The notes: generated from the letters alone by a model not told the origin. A stretch of DNA of 26,974 bases from DATLSM01 sp049585815 (GCA_049585815.1 JBAVAR010000165.1:1-26974); one strand, 5' to 3'. Shown: positions 7,156 to 15,333, counted from the stretch's first letter. Translations and numbers: made by a program.

Positions 7156-8352
7156 ATGGCGGGAAAGTCGCAGCAAAACTCGAGGCCGAGGGTATTGATC
7201 GTCGGTGGCGGGGTTGCCGGCCTGGAGGGGATGCTGGCGTTGCGTGACCTCGCCGGCGATCTCGCCGAGGTTGAGCTGCTCGCCCCCCGGCGCGATTTCT
7301 CCTATCGGCCGGTGGCGGTCGGCGAACCTTTCGGCAGCGGGCGGGTGATCGACTTTGACCTCGCCGATCTCACAAAGCGGGCCGGCACCGGCTTCCGGCT
7401 CGGCAGTGCAACCGCCCTCGACGCGGACCGGCGTCGCATCGTCGTTCGTGACGGCAGCGAGATCCCCTATGACTACCTGCTGTTTGCCCCCGGCACCAGG
7501 ATGCTCTGGGCCGTCCCCGGTGCCGTCACCTTCTGGGGGGTTGCCGATGAGGGCGGGGTCGCCGATGTGATGCGGGGGCTGCGGGAGGGAAAACACCACC
7601 GCGTCATCTTCACCAGGCCGAGCGGGGCGAGCTGGCCGCTGCCGATCTATGAGCTGGCGTTGCTCGCCGAGGTCGAGTTGACCGCTGGCGGCAGGCGTGA
7701 TGAAGCCACCCTGTCGATCCTCACGCCCGAGGAGCAACCTCTAGGGATGTTCGGTCTGCGAGCGAGCGGACAGCTCGGCGAGTTGCTGGCAGAGCGCGGC
7801 ATCGAGGTCATCACCCGCACCCACCCGGTCAGGTTCGACGGCGGCCTGCTGCAGGTCGCACCCGGCCCCCCGATCGAGGCCGATGTGGTGATCAGCTCAC
7901 CCCGGATCGAGGGCCGGCGCATGGCCGGCGTCCCCCACGACCGATCCGGCTTTGTCCCGGTCGACGAGCACGGTCGGGTGATAGGAACCGAGCGGGTATT
8001 TGCGGCCGGTGATGTCACCTCGTTCCCGGTCAAGCAGGGTGGGATCGCCGCTCAGCAGGCCGATGCTGTTGCCGAGGCGATCGCCGCTGACCTCGGCGCA
8101 GAGATAGAACCCCGCCCCTTTGATCCCGTTTTGCGCGCAGCGCTATGGACCGGAGAGCGGCCGCGTTTTCTCTATGGCCGGCTGATTGGCGGCCACGGGG
8201 ATACCTCCACCTTCAGCGAGCACGCCGCGTGGGAGCACGAGGGCAAGATTGTCGGCCGGCGGCTGGCGCCTTTCCTGGACTCGATTCCCGGGGCCGGACG
8301 TCCCGAGGCCCAAACCGGCCAGGCGGCTGGCGTGCAGCAATCCCCGACCTAG
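7156..8352 (+). CDS. FAD-dependent pyridine nucleotide-disulfide-type oxidoreductase (NDH-2/SQR-like)
   Basis: A 398-residue flavoprotein. The N-terminal dinucleotide-binding strand has G-G-G-V-A-G at 17-22, and the second FAD motif V-F-A-A-G-D is at 281-286. The layout resembles type II NADH dehydrogenases and sulfide:quinone oxidoreductases, which feed electrons to the quinone pool from the inner face of the membrane. The sequence contains no Cys, so it cannot use the disulfide mechanism of true sulfide:quinone oxidoreductases or of glutathione-reductase-like enzymes. NADH:quinone or another NAD(P)H-dependent reaction is more likely; the substrate is not determined by the sequence. First gene of a same-strand run with a ZIP transporter 18 nt downstream and an ABC exporter. 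Confidence 0.85.
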   Translation: MAGKSQQNSRPRVLIVGGGVAGLEGMLALRDLAGDLAEVELLAPRRDFSYRPVAVGEPFGSGRVIDFDLADLTKRAGTGFRLGSATALDADRRRIVVRDGSEIPYDYLLFAPGTRMLWAVPGAVTFWGVADEGGVADVMRGLREGKHHRVIFTRPSGASWPLPIYELALLAEVELTAGGRRDEATLSILTPEEQPLGMFGLRASGQLGELLAERGIEVITRTHPVRFDGGLLQVAPGPPIEADVVISSPRIEGRRMAGVPHDRSGFVPVDEHGRVIGTERVFAAGDVTSFPVKQGGIAAQQADAVAEAIAADLGAEIEPRPFDPVLRAALWTGERPRFLYGRLIGGHGDTSTFSEHAAWEHEGKIVGRRLAPFLDSIPGAGRPEAQTGQAAGVQQSPT

Positions 8353-8370
8353 AGCGCGGGCTTCCGGCCG

Positions 8371-9111
8371 ATGCCCCAGGTGCTCGTCCTGGTCATTGCC
8401 GCGAGCGCCACCGCGCTTGCAACCGGTCTCGGCGCGGTTCCGGTCTTCCTTCTCGGCCACAGGGCGCGGCAGCTGACCCCCGCCCTGCTCGGCTTTGCCG
8501 CGGGGGTGATGGGGGTCGCATCGATTGCGGGGCTGCTGATCCCGGCTGCCGAAGAAGGCTCAGACCTGGCCGTGCTCGGCGGGCTGATGATTGGAGCTGG
8601 GGTGCTCGCGGTGGCCCGTCGCCGGCTCGGTACCGATCGTGGCTTCATGGGTCGCGCCGGTCCCGGCGCCCGCAGCTCGGCTCTGATCTTCGCCGTCCTC
8701 TTCGTCCATAGCCTTCCCGAGGGCCTGGCGATCGGTACCGCATTCGCCTCCGACCGCGCCGGCCTCAGCCTCTTCGTGATCCTCGCGATGGCACTCCAGA
8801 ACATCCCCGAGGGGACCAGCGTCGCGATCCCGATGCAGGCAGCCGGGTTCAGCCGCGCCCGGCAGTTCTGGGCGGCGGTAGGAACAAGCGCGCCCCAGCC
8901 CGTGGGTGCTCTGATCGCCTTTCTCGCCGTCGAGCAGGTCAGCGGCCTTTTGCCCTTCTCCTTCGCCTTTGCCGCCGGGGCGATGCTGGCCCTGATCGCG
9001 GTCGAGATGCTGCCCCAGGCCTTCGCCCGGGCGCCTCGACTTGCCCCCAGCGCCGGGGTCGTCCTCGGTGGGGCGGTGATGCTGGCGCTGAGTCTGGTGC
9101 TTGGCGTGTGA
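8371..9111 (+). CDS. ZIP-family metal ion transporter
   Basis: A 246-residue integral membrane protein with about eight hydrophobic segments. The two metal-binding signatures of ZIP permeases are present in the helices conventionally numbered TM4 and TM5: H-S-L-P-E-G (about 114-119) and Q-N-I-P-E-G (about 143-148). ZIP proteins move Zn2+, Fe2+ or Mn2+ into the cytoplasm. Replacement of the usual His by Gln in the second motif is common in the GufA/ZupT-like branch. The loop between TM3 and TM4 is short and carries no His-rich stretch. It follows the flavoprotein gene by 18 nt and its TGA overlaps a GTG of the next frame, so all three genes are probably co-transcribed. A second ZIP gene lies about 6 kb downstream. 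Confidence 0.92.
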   Translation: MPQVLVLVIAASATALATGLGAVPVFLLGHRARQLTPALLGFAAGVMGVASIAGLLIPAAEEGSDLAVLGGLMIGAGVLAVARRRLGTDRGFMGRAGPGARSSALIFAVLFVHSLPEGLAIGTAFASDRAGLSLFVILAMALQNIPEGTSVAIPMQAAGFSRARQFWAAVGTSAPQPVGALIAFLAVEQVSGLLPFSFAFAAGAMLALIAVEMLPQAFARAPRLAPSAGVVLGGAVMLALSLVLGV

Positions 9112-9142
9112 GCGGGTCGCCGTACGACGGCCGCGCGCGGTG

Positions 9143-9148
9143 TAACGC
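9143..9148 (+). promoter_or_regulatory. Possible -10 box of ABC exporter genes
   Basis: TAACGC followed by 7 nt and GTG 9156. The last base deviates from TANNNT, so this is a weaker case of the leaderless layout. Confidence 0.3.
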
Positions 9149-9155
9149 TGTCGGG

Positions 9156-10055
9156 GTGGTGAGCGCAATCCGCACCGAGGGGTTGACCAAGCGCTACGGT
9201 CCGACCCTCGCCCTCGATGCCCTTGACCTCTGCGTTGCCGAGGGGGAGGTCTACGGCTATCTCGGTCCCAACGGTGCGGGCAAGACGACGACGATCCGTC
9301 TCCTCCTGGGTCTGCACCGCGCGAGCGCCGGGCGGGCGGAGATCTTCGGCCTTGACGCCTGGGCCGAGGCGCTCACGGCGCACCGACGTGTCGCCTACGT
9401 CGCCGGGGAGCCATTCCTCTGGCCCTCGCTGACCAGCGCCGAGACCTTTGAGTTCCTCGCCCGCCTGCACGGCGGGGCGGACACCGCCTACCGTGACCAG
9501 CTGGCTGAGCGGTTCAAGCTCGACACCTCCAAGAAGGTGCGAGCCCTCTCCAAGGGCAACCGTCAGAAGGTCCAGCTGGTCGCCGCCCTGGCCAGCCGGG
9601 CGGATCTGCTTCTCCTCGACGAGCCGACCGCCGGACTGGACCCGCTGATGGAGGTCGCCTTCCGCGAGAGCATCCACGAAGCCAAGGAGCGGGGCCAGAC
9701 GGTCTTCCTCTCATCCCACATCCTCAGTGAGGTTGAGGCGCTCTGCGACCGGGTCGGAATCCTGCGCGCAGGCCGCCTCGTCGATCAGGGCAGCCTTACC
9801 GAGCTGCGCCACCTGAGCGCCCAGACCGTCGAGGTCGCCTTTGCAGGTGAGCCCCCCGACCTCGGGCCGCTGGCGGGGGTGTCGGTGGTGAGCGCTGGCG
9901 CCAACGCCCTGCGCTTTGAGGTGAGCGGTCCGATCGGCCCGCTGATCGCGGCGCTGGCCGACGCTCCCGTGATCAGTCTGACCAGCCGTGAGCCCTCGCT
10001 TGAGGAAATCTTTCTCCACCATTACGACGGCAGCCAGGGCAGTGTCGGCGGCTAG
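9156..10055 (+). CDS. ABC transporter ATP-binding protein (drug-export type)
   Basis: A 299-residue nucleotide-binding subunit. Walker A G-P-N-G-A-G-K-T is at 37-44, the signature is L-S-K-G-N (131-135), Walker B L-L-L-L-D-E-P is at 151-157 and the switch His is H188 in S-S-H-I-L-S. The C-terminal extension of about 80 residues is typical of DrrA/CcmA-like ATPases of ABC-2 exporters. The start is GTG 9156 (or the adjacent GTG 9159). The frame also runs back to GTG 9108, which overlaps the ZIP stop codon, but the extra residues do not look like part of the family domain. The permease gene starts inside its 3' end. Confidence 0.93.
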   Translation: MVSAIRTEGLTKRYGPTLALDALDLCVAEGEVYGYLGPNGAGKTTTIRLLLGLHRASAGRAEIFGLDAWAEALTAHRRVAYVAGEPFLWPSLTSAETFEFLARLHGGADTAYRDQLAERFKLDTSKKVRALSKGNRQKVQLVAALASRADLLLLDEPTAGLDPLMEVAFRESIHEAKERGQTVFLSSHILSEVEALCDRVGILRAGRLVDQGSLTELRHLSAQTVEVAFAGEPPDLGPLAGVSVVSAGANALRFEVSGPIGPLIAALADAPVISLTSREPSLEEIFLHHYDGSQGSVGG

Positions 10056-11631
10056 GGCGATCGCCCGCCGGGCCTTCGCCGACGGGCGGACCCGGACGCT
10101 GTCCTTCGCGCTGCTCTTCGCCTTGGTGGCGCTGGTTCAGGTTGTCGGTTACCGCCACAGCTTCCCGACCCTGAAGGACCGGCTCGGCTTTGCCCGGAGC
10201 TTTGGCAACGACAAGGCGGTGAGGCTATTTTACGGCGTCCCCCACGACCTGCTCACGGTCGGCGGTTACGCCGCCTGGCGGGTCTCCGGGGTGCTGACGA
10301 TCTTCGCCGCGATGTGGGGGCTCTTGGCAACTGTCAGGGCGCTGCGCACCGAGGAGGAGGCCGGACGCCAGGAGCTGATCCTGGCCGGAGCGGTGGGCCG
10401 CCGCAGCGCCTACCTGGCGGCGCTCGCCGCGATCGCAGCGGGCGCGGCGCTGCTCTGGCTTGCGGTCTTTGCCGGTCTCTTCGTGGGCGGCCTATCCGCC
10501 GCGGGATCCGCTTACCTGGCACTGGTCACGGTTTCACCGGTGCCTGTCTTCGCCGGGGTCGGCGCCCTGGTCAGCCAGCTGGCGCCGAGTCGTCGAATGG
10601 CGCTTGAGATCGGCACCGCGGTCCTCGGCGTCGCCCTGGCGATGCGCGTTATCGCCGACACCTCCTCGGGGATCGGGGGATTGCGCTGGATCACGCCTCT
10701 GGGCTGGGCGGAGGAGATGAGGGCCTTTGCCGGTCCGCGGCCCGGCGTTTTGCTGCTCCCCTTGTTTGCAGCCGCCCTGCTCCTGGCGCTCGCCGGCCTG
10801 ATCTCCTCGCGCCGCGATATCGGCAACGGCCTGCTCGCAGGTCGCGACAGCAGCGCACCCCGCATGGGGCTGCTCTCCTCACCGACCGCACTGGCGCTGC
10901 GCTCCGAGCGGGGCAGCCTGCTCGGTTGGCTTACCGGGATCGGCTTCTTCGCGGTCGTCTTCGGGCTGCTCTCAAATACCTTCTCCTCGGCTCACCTCTC
11001 GGCGAGTCTGAAGCAGCAGCTCCACAGGGTCGGAGGTGCATCGCTCGTCACCCCATCTGGAGCCCTCGGCTTCTACTTCCTGATGTTCGTCCTGGCGATC
11101 GGGCTCTTCGCCTGCTCACAGGTCGCGGCGGTGCGCCGCGAGGAGGCGGATCAGCGGCTGGAAACCCTGTTCTCCCTTCCCGTATCTCGCACCCGGTGGC
11201 TGGCGGGGAGGTTGGTGCTGGCGATGCTCGGATCCCTGGCGCTGGCCCTTGCCGCCGGTTTTCTCGCCTGGGCGGGCGCCGCCTCCCAGGGAGTGGAGGT
11301 CTCACTCCTCGACATGATCGACGCGGGCGCCAACTGCCTGCCGGCTGCACTGCTCTTCCTCGCCCTCGGCGCACTTGCATTCGCGCTGGTGCCGAGGGCG
11401 AGCGCGGGAATCGCCTACGGGCTGGTCAGCGCCACCTTTCTCTGGGAGCTTTTCGGGGCGCTGCTCGGCGCGCCGGCCTGGACCCTCGACATCTCTCCCT
11501 TTCACCACGTCGGCCTGGTCCCGGCGCAACCCTTCAAGGCGCCCGCCGCGGCGCTGATGCTCGGAATCGCGGCCGTGGCGATGATCCTCGCCCTCCGCCT
11601 CTTTCGCCGCCGCGATTTGGTCGGCGGCTGA
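10042..11631 (+). CDS. ABC-2 type exporter permease (polyketide-antibiotic-exporter-like)
   Basis: A 529-residue membrane protein with about twelve hydrophobic segments arranged as two similar halves, the second starting near residue 275. This double-length ABC-2 layout matches the actinobacterial 'exporter of polyketide antibiotics' group (COG3559), which works with a DrrA-like ATPase such as the one encoded just upstream. The GTG at 10042 overlaps the end of the ATPase gene by 14 nt, implying coupled translation. The frame is open further upstream to 9988, but that part overlaps the ATPase coding sequence. The substrate is unknown; no biosynthetic genes are nearby, so general multidrug or lipid efflux is as likely as antibiotic export. 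Confidence 0.88.
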   Translation: MSAARAIARRAFADGRTRTLSFALLFALVALVQVVGYRHSFPTLKDRLGFARSFGNDKAVRLFYGVPHDLLTVGGYAAWRVSGVLTIFAAMWGLLATVRALRTEEEAGRQELILAGAVGRRSAYLAALAAIAAGAALLWLAVFAGLFVGGLSAAGSAYLALVTVSPVPVFAGVGALVSQLAPSRRMALEIGTAVLGVALAMRVIADTSSGIGGLRWITPLGWAEEMRAFAGPRPGVLLLPLFAAALLLALAGLISSRRDIGNGLLAGRDSSAPRMGLLSSPTALALRSERGSLLGWLTGIGFFAVVFGLLSNTFSSAHLSASLKQQLHRVGGASLVTPSGALGFYFLMFVLAIGLFACSQVAAVRREEADQRLETLFSLPVSRTRWLAGRLVLAMLGSLALALAAGFLAWAGAASQGVEVSLLDMIDAGANCLPAALLFLALGALAFALVPRASAGIAYGLVSATFLWELFGALLGAPAWTLDISPFHHVGLVPAQPFKAPAAALMLGIAAVAMILALRLFRRRDLVGG

Positions 11632-11674
11632 GCGGGCGCTGCCCCGCCGCAGAGCCGTCCCCGGGATCTGGTGT

Positions 11675-11680
11675 TAAGAT
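11675..11680 (+). promoter_or_regulatory. Promoter region of hybrid kinase operon
   Basis: TAAGAT in a short AT-rich island (11674-11688) is the best -10 between the exporter and the kinase. It leaves a leader of about 45 nt with a direct repeat GAGCGAT (11692-11698 and 11702-11708), the copies exactly 10 bp apart. Confidence 0.4.
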
Positions 11681-11729
11681 CAAAATAGCCTGAGCGATCA
11701 GGAGCGATGGGTGCCCCGAGGAGGGCGCA

Positions 11730-13313
11730 GTGGTGAACACCACCAGACCCAGCACGGTGGGCTCGACCTTTGAGCAGCTGCTCGAGGCCGCTCCGGACGC
11801 GCTTGTCGGGGTCGACCGCGAGGGCCAGATCGTCCTCGTCAACAGCCAGACCGAGGCGCTCTTCGGGTACGCCCGCGAACGGCTGCTCGGAATGTCGGTC
11901 GACTCGCTCCTCCCCGAGCGCTTTCGCGAAGTTCATCCCGGCCATCGCGCTGCCTACTTCGCCGAGCCACGCACGCGTCCGATGGGTGCCGGGGTTGAGC
12001 TCTCGGCCGTGCGCGAGGACGGGACCGAGTTCCCGGCCGAGATCAGCCTTTCCAGCATCGAGACCGAGGATGAGACGATCGCGATGGCGGCGATCCGCGA
12101 CATCAGCAAGCGCGCAGAGAGTGAGCGCGAGAAGGCACTCCAAGAGCAACTGGACCGCGCGCGGCGCCTGGAGAGCGTCGGGCAGCTGGCGGGGGGAATC
12201 GCCCACGACTTCAACAACATCCTCGGCGTGATCATCAACTATGCGGAGTTCGTCGCCGACGAGCTCGAGCCCGACTCCCAAGCCCACCAGGATGTCGGGG
12301 AGATCCGACGCGCTGCCGATCGAGCCGCCGCCCTAACCCGCCAGCTGCTGATCTTCAGCCGTCGCGAGGTTGTCAAGCCCGAGGTGCTCTTCCTGCGCGA
12401 GGTGGTCCTCGAGATGGAGAACCTCCTGCGCCGAGCGCTCGGCGAGCGAGTCGAGCTGGTGATCCGCTTCGGCGAGGATCGTTGCGCGGTGGAGGCCGAC
12501 CCCGGCCAGATCGAGCAGGTGCTCGTAAACCTCGCGGTCAACGCCCGCGACGCGATGCTCGAAGGGGGACGGCTGGTGATCGAGGTCGACCGGACCGAGC
12601 TCGATGAGGAGTACGCCTACATGCACCCCGACACCAAGCCGGGCACCTACGTCCGGCTCAAGGTCAGCGACACCGGGGTCGGGATGGACAGGGAAACGGT
12701 CCGGCGGGCCTTTGAGCCGTTTTTCACCACCAAGGACAAGGGGAAGGGCACCGGTTTGGGCCTCGCCACAGTGTATGGAATCGTCACCGGCGCGGGGGGG
12801 CGGATCGACATCTACTCGGAGCCGGGGATCGGCAGCACGGTGAAGATCCACCTGCCGGCCAGCGCGAAGGAGCCGAGCTCGGTCAGCGCCCCCTCACGGC
12901 AGAGGCCGGGTGGCAACGGGGAGGTGGTACTGGTGGTCGAGGACGAGCCAGACGTGCGGCGGATGGCCGAGCGCATCCTCGGCAGTGGGGGTTATGCAGT
13001 GATCGCCACCGGCGGGGGAGAGGAAGCACTCACCGTCTTCAAGCGCCCAGGGCAGACCGTCGATCTTCTGATGACCGACGTGATCATGCCGGGGATGCTC
13101 GGCACCGAGTTGGTCGAGCGGGTCGAGAAGATCCGCCCCGGGCTCAGGGTCATATTCATGTCCGGCTACAGCCACGAAGTGCTGGCCCCCCAGACGCTCG
13201 CCGAGCAGGGCGAGGCCGCCTTCATCGAGAAGCCGTTTAGCAGCGAAGAGCTGCTTCGCACCGTACGTCATTTGCTTGACGCAGGGCGGGGAGACAAGCC
13301 CCAATCCCGATGA
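11730..13313 (+). CDS. PAS-domain hybrid histidine kinase with receiver domain
   Basis: A 527-residue soluble kinase with no membrane segment. Order of domains: PAS (about 11-125; note P-D-A-L-V-G-V-D), short linker helix, HisKA-type box I-A-H-D-F-N-N-I-L with H159, HATPase with N-box N-A-R-D-A-M, D-T-G-V-G-M and G-T-G-L-G-L-A-T, then a receiver domain (about 400-520) with D450 in M-T-D-V-I-M-P-G and the Lys of E-K-P-F. The layout is that of NtrB/FixL-like cytosolic hybrid kinases, which sense redox, gas or a metabolite through PAS; no heme or flavin ligand residue can be assigned. Start is GTG 11730 or GTG 11733; GAGGAGG lies 5 or 8 nt upstream. The HD-GYP regulator follows after 9 nt and is its probable phosphorelay target. 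Confidence 0.93.
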   Translation: MVNTTRPSTVGSTFEQLLEAAPDALVGVDREGQIVLVNSQTEALFGYARERLLGMSVDSLLPERFREVHPGHRAAYFAEPRTRPMGAGVELSAVREDGTEFPAEISLSSIETEDETIAMAAIRDISKRAESEREKALQEQLDRARRLESVGQLAGGIAHDFNNILGVIINYAEFVADELEPDSQAHQDVGEIRRAADRAAALTRQLLIFSRREVVKPEVLFLREVVLEMENLLRRALGERVELVIRFGEDRCAVEADPGQIEQVLVNLAVNARDAMLEGGRLVIEVDRTELDEEYAYMHPDTKPGTYVRLKVSDTGVGMDRETVRRAFEPFFTTKDKGKGTGLGLATVYGIVTGAGGRIDIYSEPGIGSTVKIHLPASAKEPSSVSAPSRQRPGGNGEVVLVVEDEPDVRRMAERILGSGGYAVIATGGGEEALTVFKRPGQTVDLLMTDVIMPGMLGTELVERVEKIRPGLRVIFMSGYSHEVLAPQTLAEQGEAAFIEKPFSSEELLRTVRHLLDAGRGDKPQSR

Positions 13314-13322
13314 GGAGCGGCG

Positions 13323-14408
13323 CTGATCTCCGGTGAGCGAATCCTCGTGGTCGATGACGAGCCGCCGGTGCGGCGAACGCTCTCGCGAGCCCTCTCCGCC
13401 GACGGTTATGAGTGCGCAACAGCAGAGGACGTCGGCAGCGCTCGCCAGATGCTCGAGGAGAACCGCTATGACCTCGTGATCTGCGACCTGAACATGCCCG
13501 GAGAGAGCGGGATGGCCCTCCTTGAGGAGCTCAACAGGTCCCACGGGGAGGTCGCGGTCCTGATGGCAACCGGCGAAGATGATCCGGCGATCGCACACTC
13601 GGCGAGCGTGCGCGGGGCCGACGGCTACCTGATCAAGCCGTTCACCCGCAACGAACTGCTGATCCACGTCGATTCTGCGCTCGAGCAGGCGCGGCGGCGC
13701 CAGGACCAGGTGCGGGTCAGCGAGCGCTCCCTGGCGGATGCGCACGAGAGAGCCACCGAGGTGAGGGAGGCGCTGATGGAGGTCGCCGAGCGGGAGGTAT
13801 CGATCGATCGCCAGCGGGCCGAGATGCTCAGCCGTCTCAGCGAGGCGGTCGGACAGCGTGACCTTGAGACCGGCGCCCACATCCGCCGCATCGGCCGCCA
13901 TGCGGGGTTGCTTGCTCGCGCCCACGGCCTCGAGGAGGAAACGGTACGGGCGGTCGGCCTTGCGGCACCGATGCACGACGTAGGCAAGGTCGCGATCCCA
14001 GACTCGATCCTGCTCAAACCGGGGTCGCTCAGCTCGGGGGAGCGCGACGTGATGAAGCGCCACACCCAGATTGGCCACGACATCCTCGCCTATTCCGGTT
14101 CGCCGCTGCTGGACCTGGCCGCCGAGATCGCCCTCACCCACCATGAGCGGTTCGACGGAGGCGGATACCCGAGCGGACTGGCGGGCGAGGGGATCCCACT
14201 GTCGGGCCGCATTGTTGCGATCGCCGACGTCTTTGACGCCCTGGTCAGCGATCGGCCCTACCGGCCGCGGATGCCGATGGAGAGTGCGCTGGGGATCATG
14301 CACGAGGGCAGGGGGGCCCACTTTGACCCGAACCTCTTCGATTGCTTCATCGACAATCTCGAGGCGGTGCTCGAGGTATCGGGGACGATGCAGGACCCGC
14401 GGCGATGA
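13323..14408 (+). CDS. HD-GYP response regulator, predicted c-di-GMP phosphodiesterase
   Basis: 361 residues: receiver domain (1-120) with D55 in C-D-L-N-M-P, a coiled-coil linker (about 122-175), then an HD-GYP domain. The metal and catalytic residues are intact: M-H-D-V-G-K with H218/D219, T-H-H-E with H273/H274, D278-G-G-G-Y-P (GYP at 281-283), and the R-P-Y-R segment. Such proteins hydrolyse cyclic di-GMP when phosphorylated. A start at GTG 13347 would remove beta-1 of the receiver (I-L-V-V-D-D). The only in-frame candidate upstream that keeps it is CTG 13323, which has GAGGAG 5-6 nt before it; that Shine-Dalgarno overlaps the kinase stop codon, so translation is coupled. Confidence 0.9.
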   Translation: MISGERILVVDDEPPVRRTLSRALSADGYECATAEDVGSARQMLEENRYDLVICDLNMPGESGMALLEELNRSHGEVAVLMATGEDDPAIAHSASVRGADGYLIKPFTRNELLIHVDSALEQARRRQDQVRVSERSLADAHERATEVREALMEVAEREVSIDRQRAEMLSRLSEAVGQRDLETGAHIRRIGRHAGLLARAHGLEEETVRAVGLAAPMHDVGKVAIPDSILLKPGSLSSGERDVMKRHTQIGHDILAYSGSPLLDLAAEIALTHHERFDGGGYPSGLAGEGIPLSGRIVAIADVFDALVSDRPYRPRMPMESALGIMHEGRGAHFDPNLFDCFIDNLEAVLEVSGTMQDPRR

Positions 14409-14421
14409 GACCTAAGCTTCT

Positions 14422-14437
14422 GTTAGGGTGCCCTAAC
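14422..14437. promoter_or_regulatory. Metal-box-like palindrome over the -10 of the encapsulin operon
   Basis: GTTAGGG-TG-CCCTAAC is a perfect 7-bp inverted repeat with a 2-nt centre, in the 74-bp gap before the ZIP-encapsulin operon. Its left arm contains TAGGGT (14424-14429), identical to the -10 boxes at 7143 and 19285. TTAGG...CCTAA is the base composition of DtxR/IdeR-type iron or manganese operators, though the spacing differs from the classic 19-bp iron box. Binding of a repressor would cover the promoter. Confidence 0.55.
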
Positions 14438-14482
14438 TCCGTGACCCAGCCTTCCTGACCCCATTTGCAAAAGGCGGCGAAT

Positions 14483-15331
14483 TTGTCCTTTGCGCAAACC
14501 GCGGCACTGGGAGCCCTGGCGGGCTTCACCATCTATCTTGGCCTTCCCTTCGGGCGGCTGCAGCTGCTTGATGACCGCGCTCGGGTCGCGCTGGCGATGT
14601 TCTCGGTCGGGGTTCTCGCCTTCATCTTCGTCGACGTCATGGAGCACTCCATCGGGATCGTCGAGGCGGCGGTGAGGAGCTACAGACATGACTCCGGAAC
14701 TCTGGGGCGCGCCGTCGGATTGGTGGCGCTACTCGGTGCCGGCTTCGCCGCGGGTTCGGCCGGCCTGGCGATGATCGAGCGGCGGTTGCGCTCGGTGCAG
14801 GCCCCGGCTCCGATCGCGGGCGGGGCGGTCGATGCGATCAGCGCCGAGCAGCTTGCCGTGCGGGACGCCGCGATGCGCGCCAAGGCATTGCGGACGGCGA
14901 TGACGATCGCCGTCGCGATCGGCCTCCACAATTTCGCCGAGGGATTGGCGATCGGAGTCTCGGCGAGTGCCGGGGACCTCAGCCTTGCCACGGTGCTGAT
15001 CGTCGGCTTCGCGCTCCACAACGCCACCGAGGGCTTTGGCATCGTCGGTCCCCTCGGCGACATCCGACCCTCCTGGATGTGGTTGGGCATGGCGGGGCTG
15101 ATCGGCGGCGGCCCCACATTCCTCGGCTCAATGCTCGGCTACAGCGTCACCTCCCAGCCACTCGAGCTCGCCTTCTACGCGGTCGCCGGCGGCGCGATTC
15201 TCTACGTGATCGGTGAGGTCTGGAACGGGATGCGCCGCTACGGGTATCGGGAGATCGGATTATGGCTGCTGTCGCTCGGCTTCCTCGTCGGGGTGGCAAC
15301 GGATCTGATCATCACCTACGGTGGTGGGTGA
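14483..15331 (+). CDS. ZIP-family metal transporter of the encapsulin operon
   Basis: A 282-residue membrane protein with about eight hydrophobic segments and both ZIP signatures: H-N-F-A-E-G (about 151-156) and H-N-A-T-E-G (about 179-184), so all four metal-ligating His/Glu positions are kept. The TM3-TM4 loop (about 88-130) is hydrophilic and contains no His cluster. Such proteins carry divalent metal (Fe2+, Zn2+, Mn2+) across the cytoplasmic membrane. Start TTG 14483 has AAGGCGG 5 nt upstream; TTG 14465 is an in-frame alternative without a Shine-Dalgarno. The ferritin-like cargo gene begins 2 nt after its stop, which argues that the metal it moves is the iron stored in the shell. Confidence 0.88.
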   Translation: MSFAQTAALGALAGFTIYLGLPFGRLQLLDDRARVALAMFSVGVLAFIFVDVMEHSIGIVEAAVRSYRHDSGTLGRAVGLVALLGAGFAAGSAGLAMIERRLRSVQAPAPIAGGAVDAISAEQLAVRDAAMRAKALRTAMTIAVAIGLHNFAEGLAIGVSASAGDLSLATVLIVGFALHNATEGFGIVGPLGDIRPSWMWLGMAGLIGGGPTFLGSMLGYSVTSQPLELAFYAVAGGAILYVIGEVWNGMRRYGYREIGLWLLSLGFLVGVATDLIITYGGG

Positions 15332-15333
15332 GA

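Noticed and set aside
9108..9155. GTG 9108 (overlapping the ZIP stop) as start of the ABC ATPase
   Set aside because: Attractive as a GTGA overlap, but it lacks a Shine-Dalgarno and adds residues not fitting the family's first strand. It cannot be fully excluded.
8349..9677. 442-codon minus-strand open frame across ZIP and ABC genes
   Set aside because: Low-complexity product, antisense to genes with intact ZIP and Walker motifs.
11632..11729. Riboswitch in the leader of the hybrid kinase
   Set aside because: I looked for a folded aptamer-like core because c-di-GMP output is predicted, but saw only a short direct repeat and no paired helices.
12894..14321. 475-codon minus-strand open frame opposite the kinase and HD-GYP genes
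   Set aside because: It is antisense to two genes with complete domain motifs, has no recognisable domain itself, and such long shadows are expected at this GC content.
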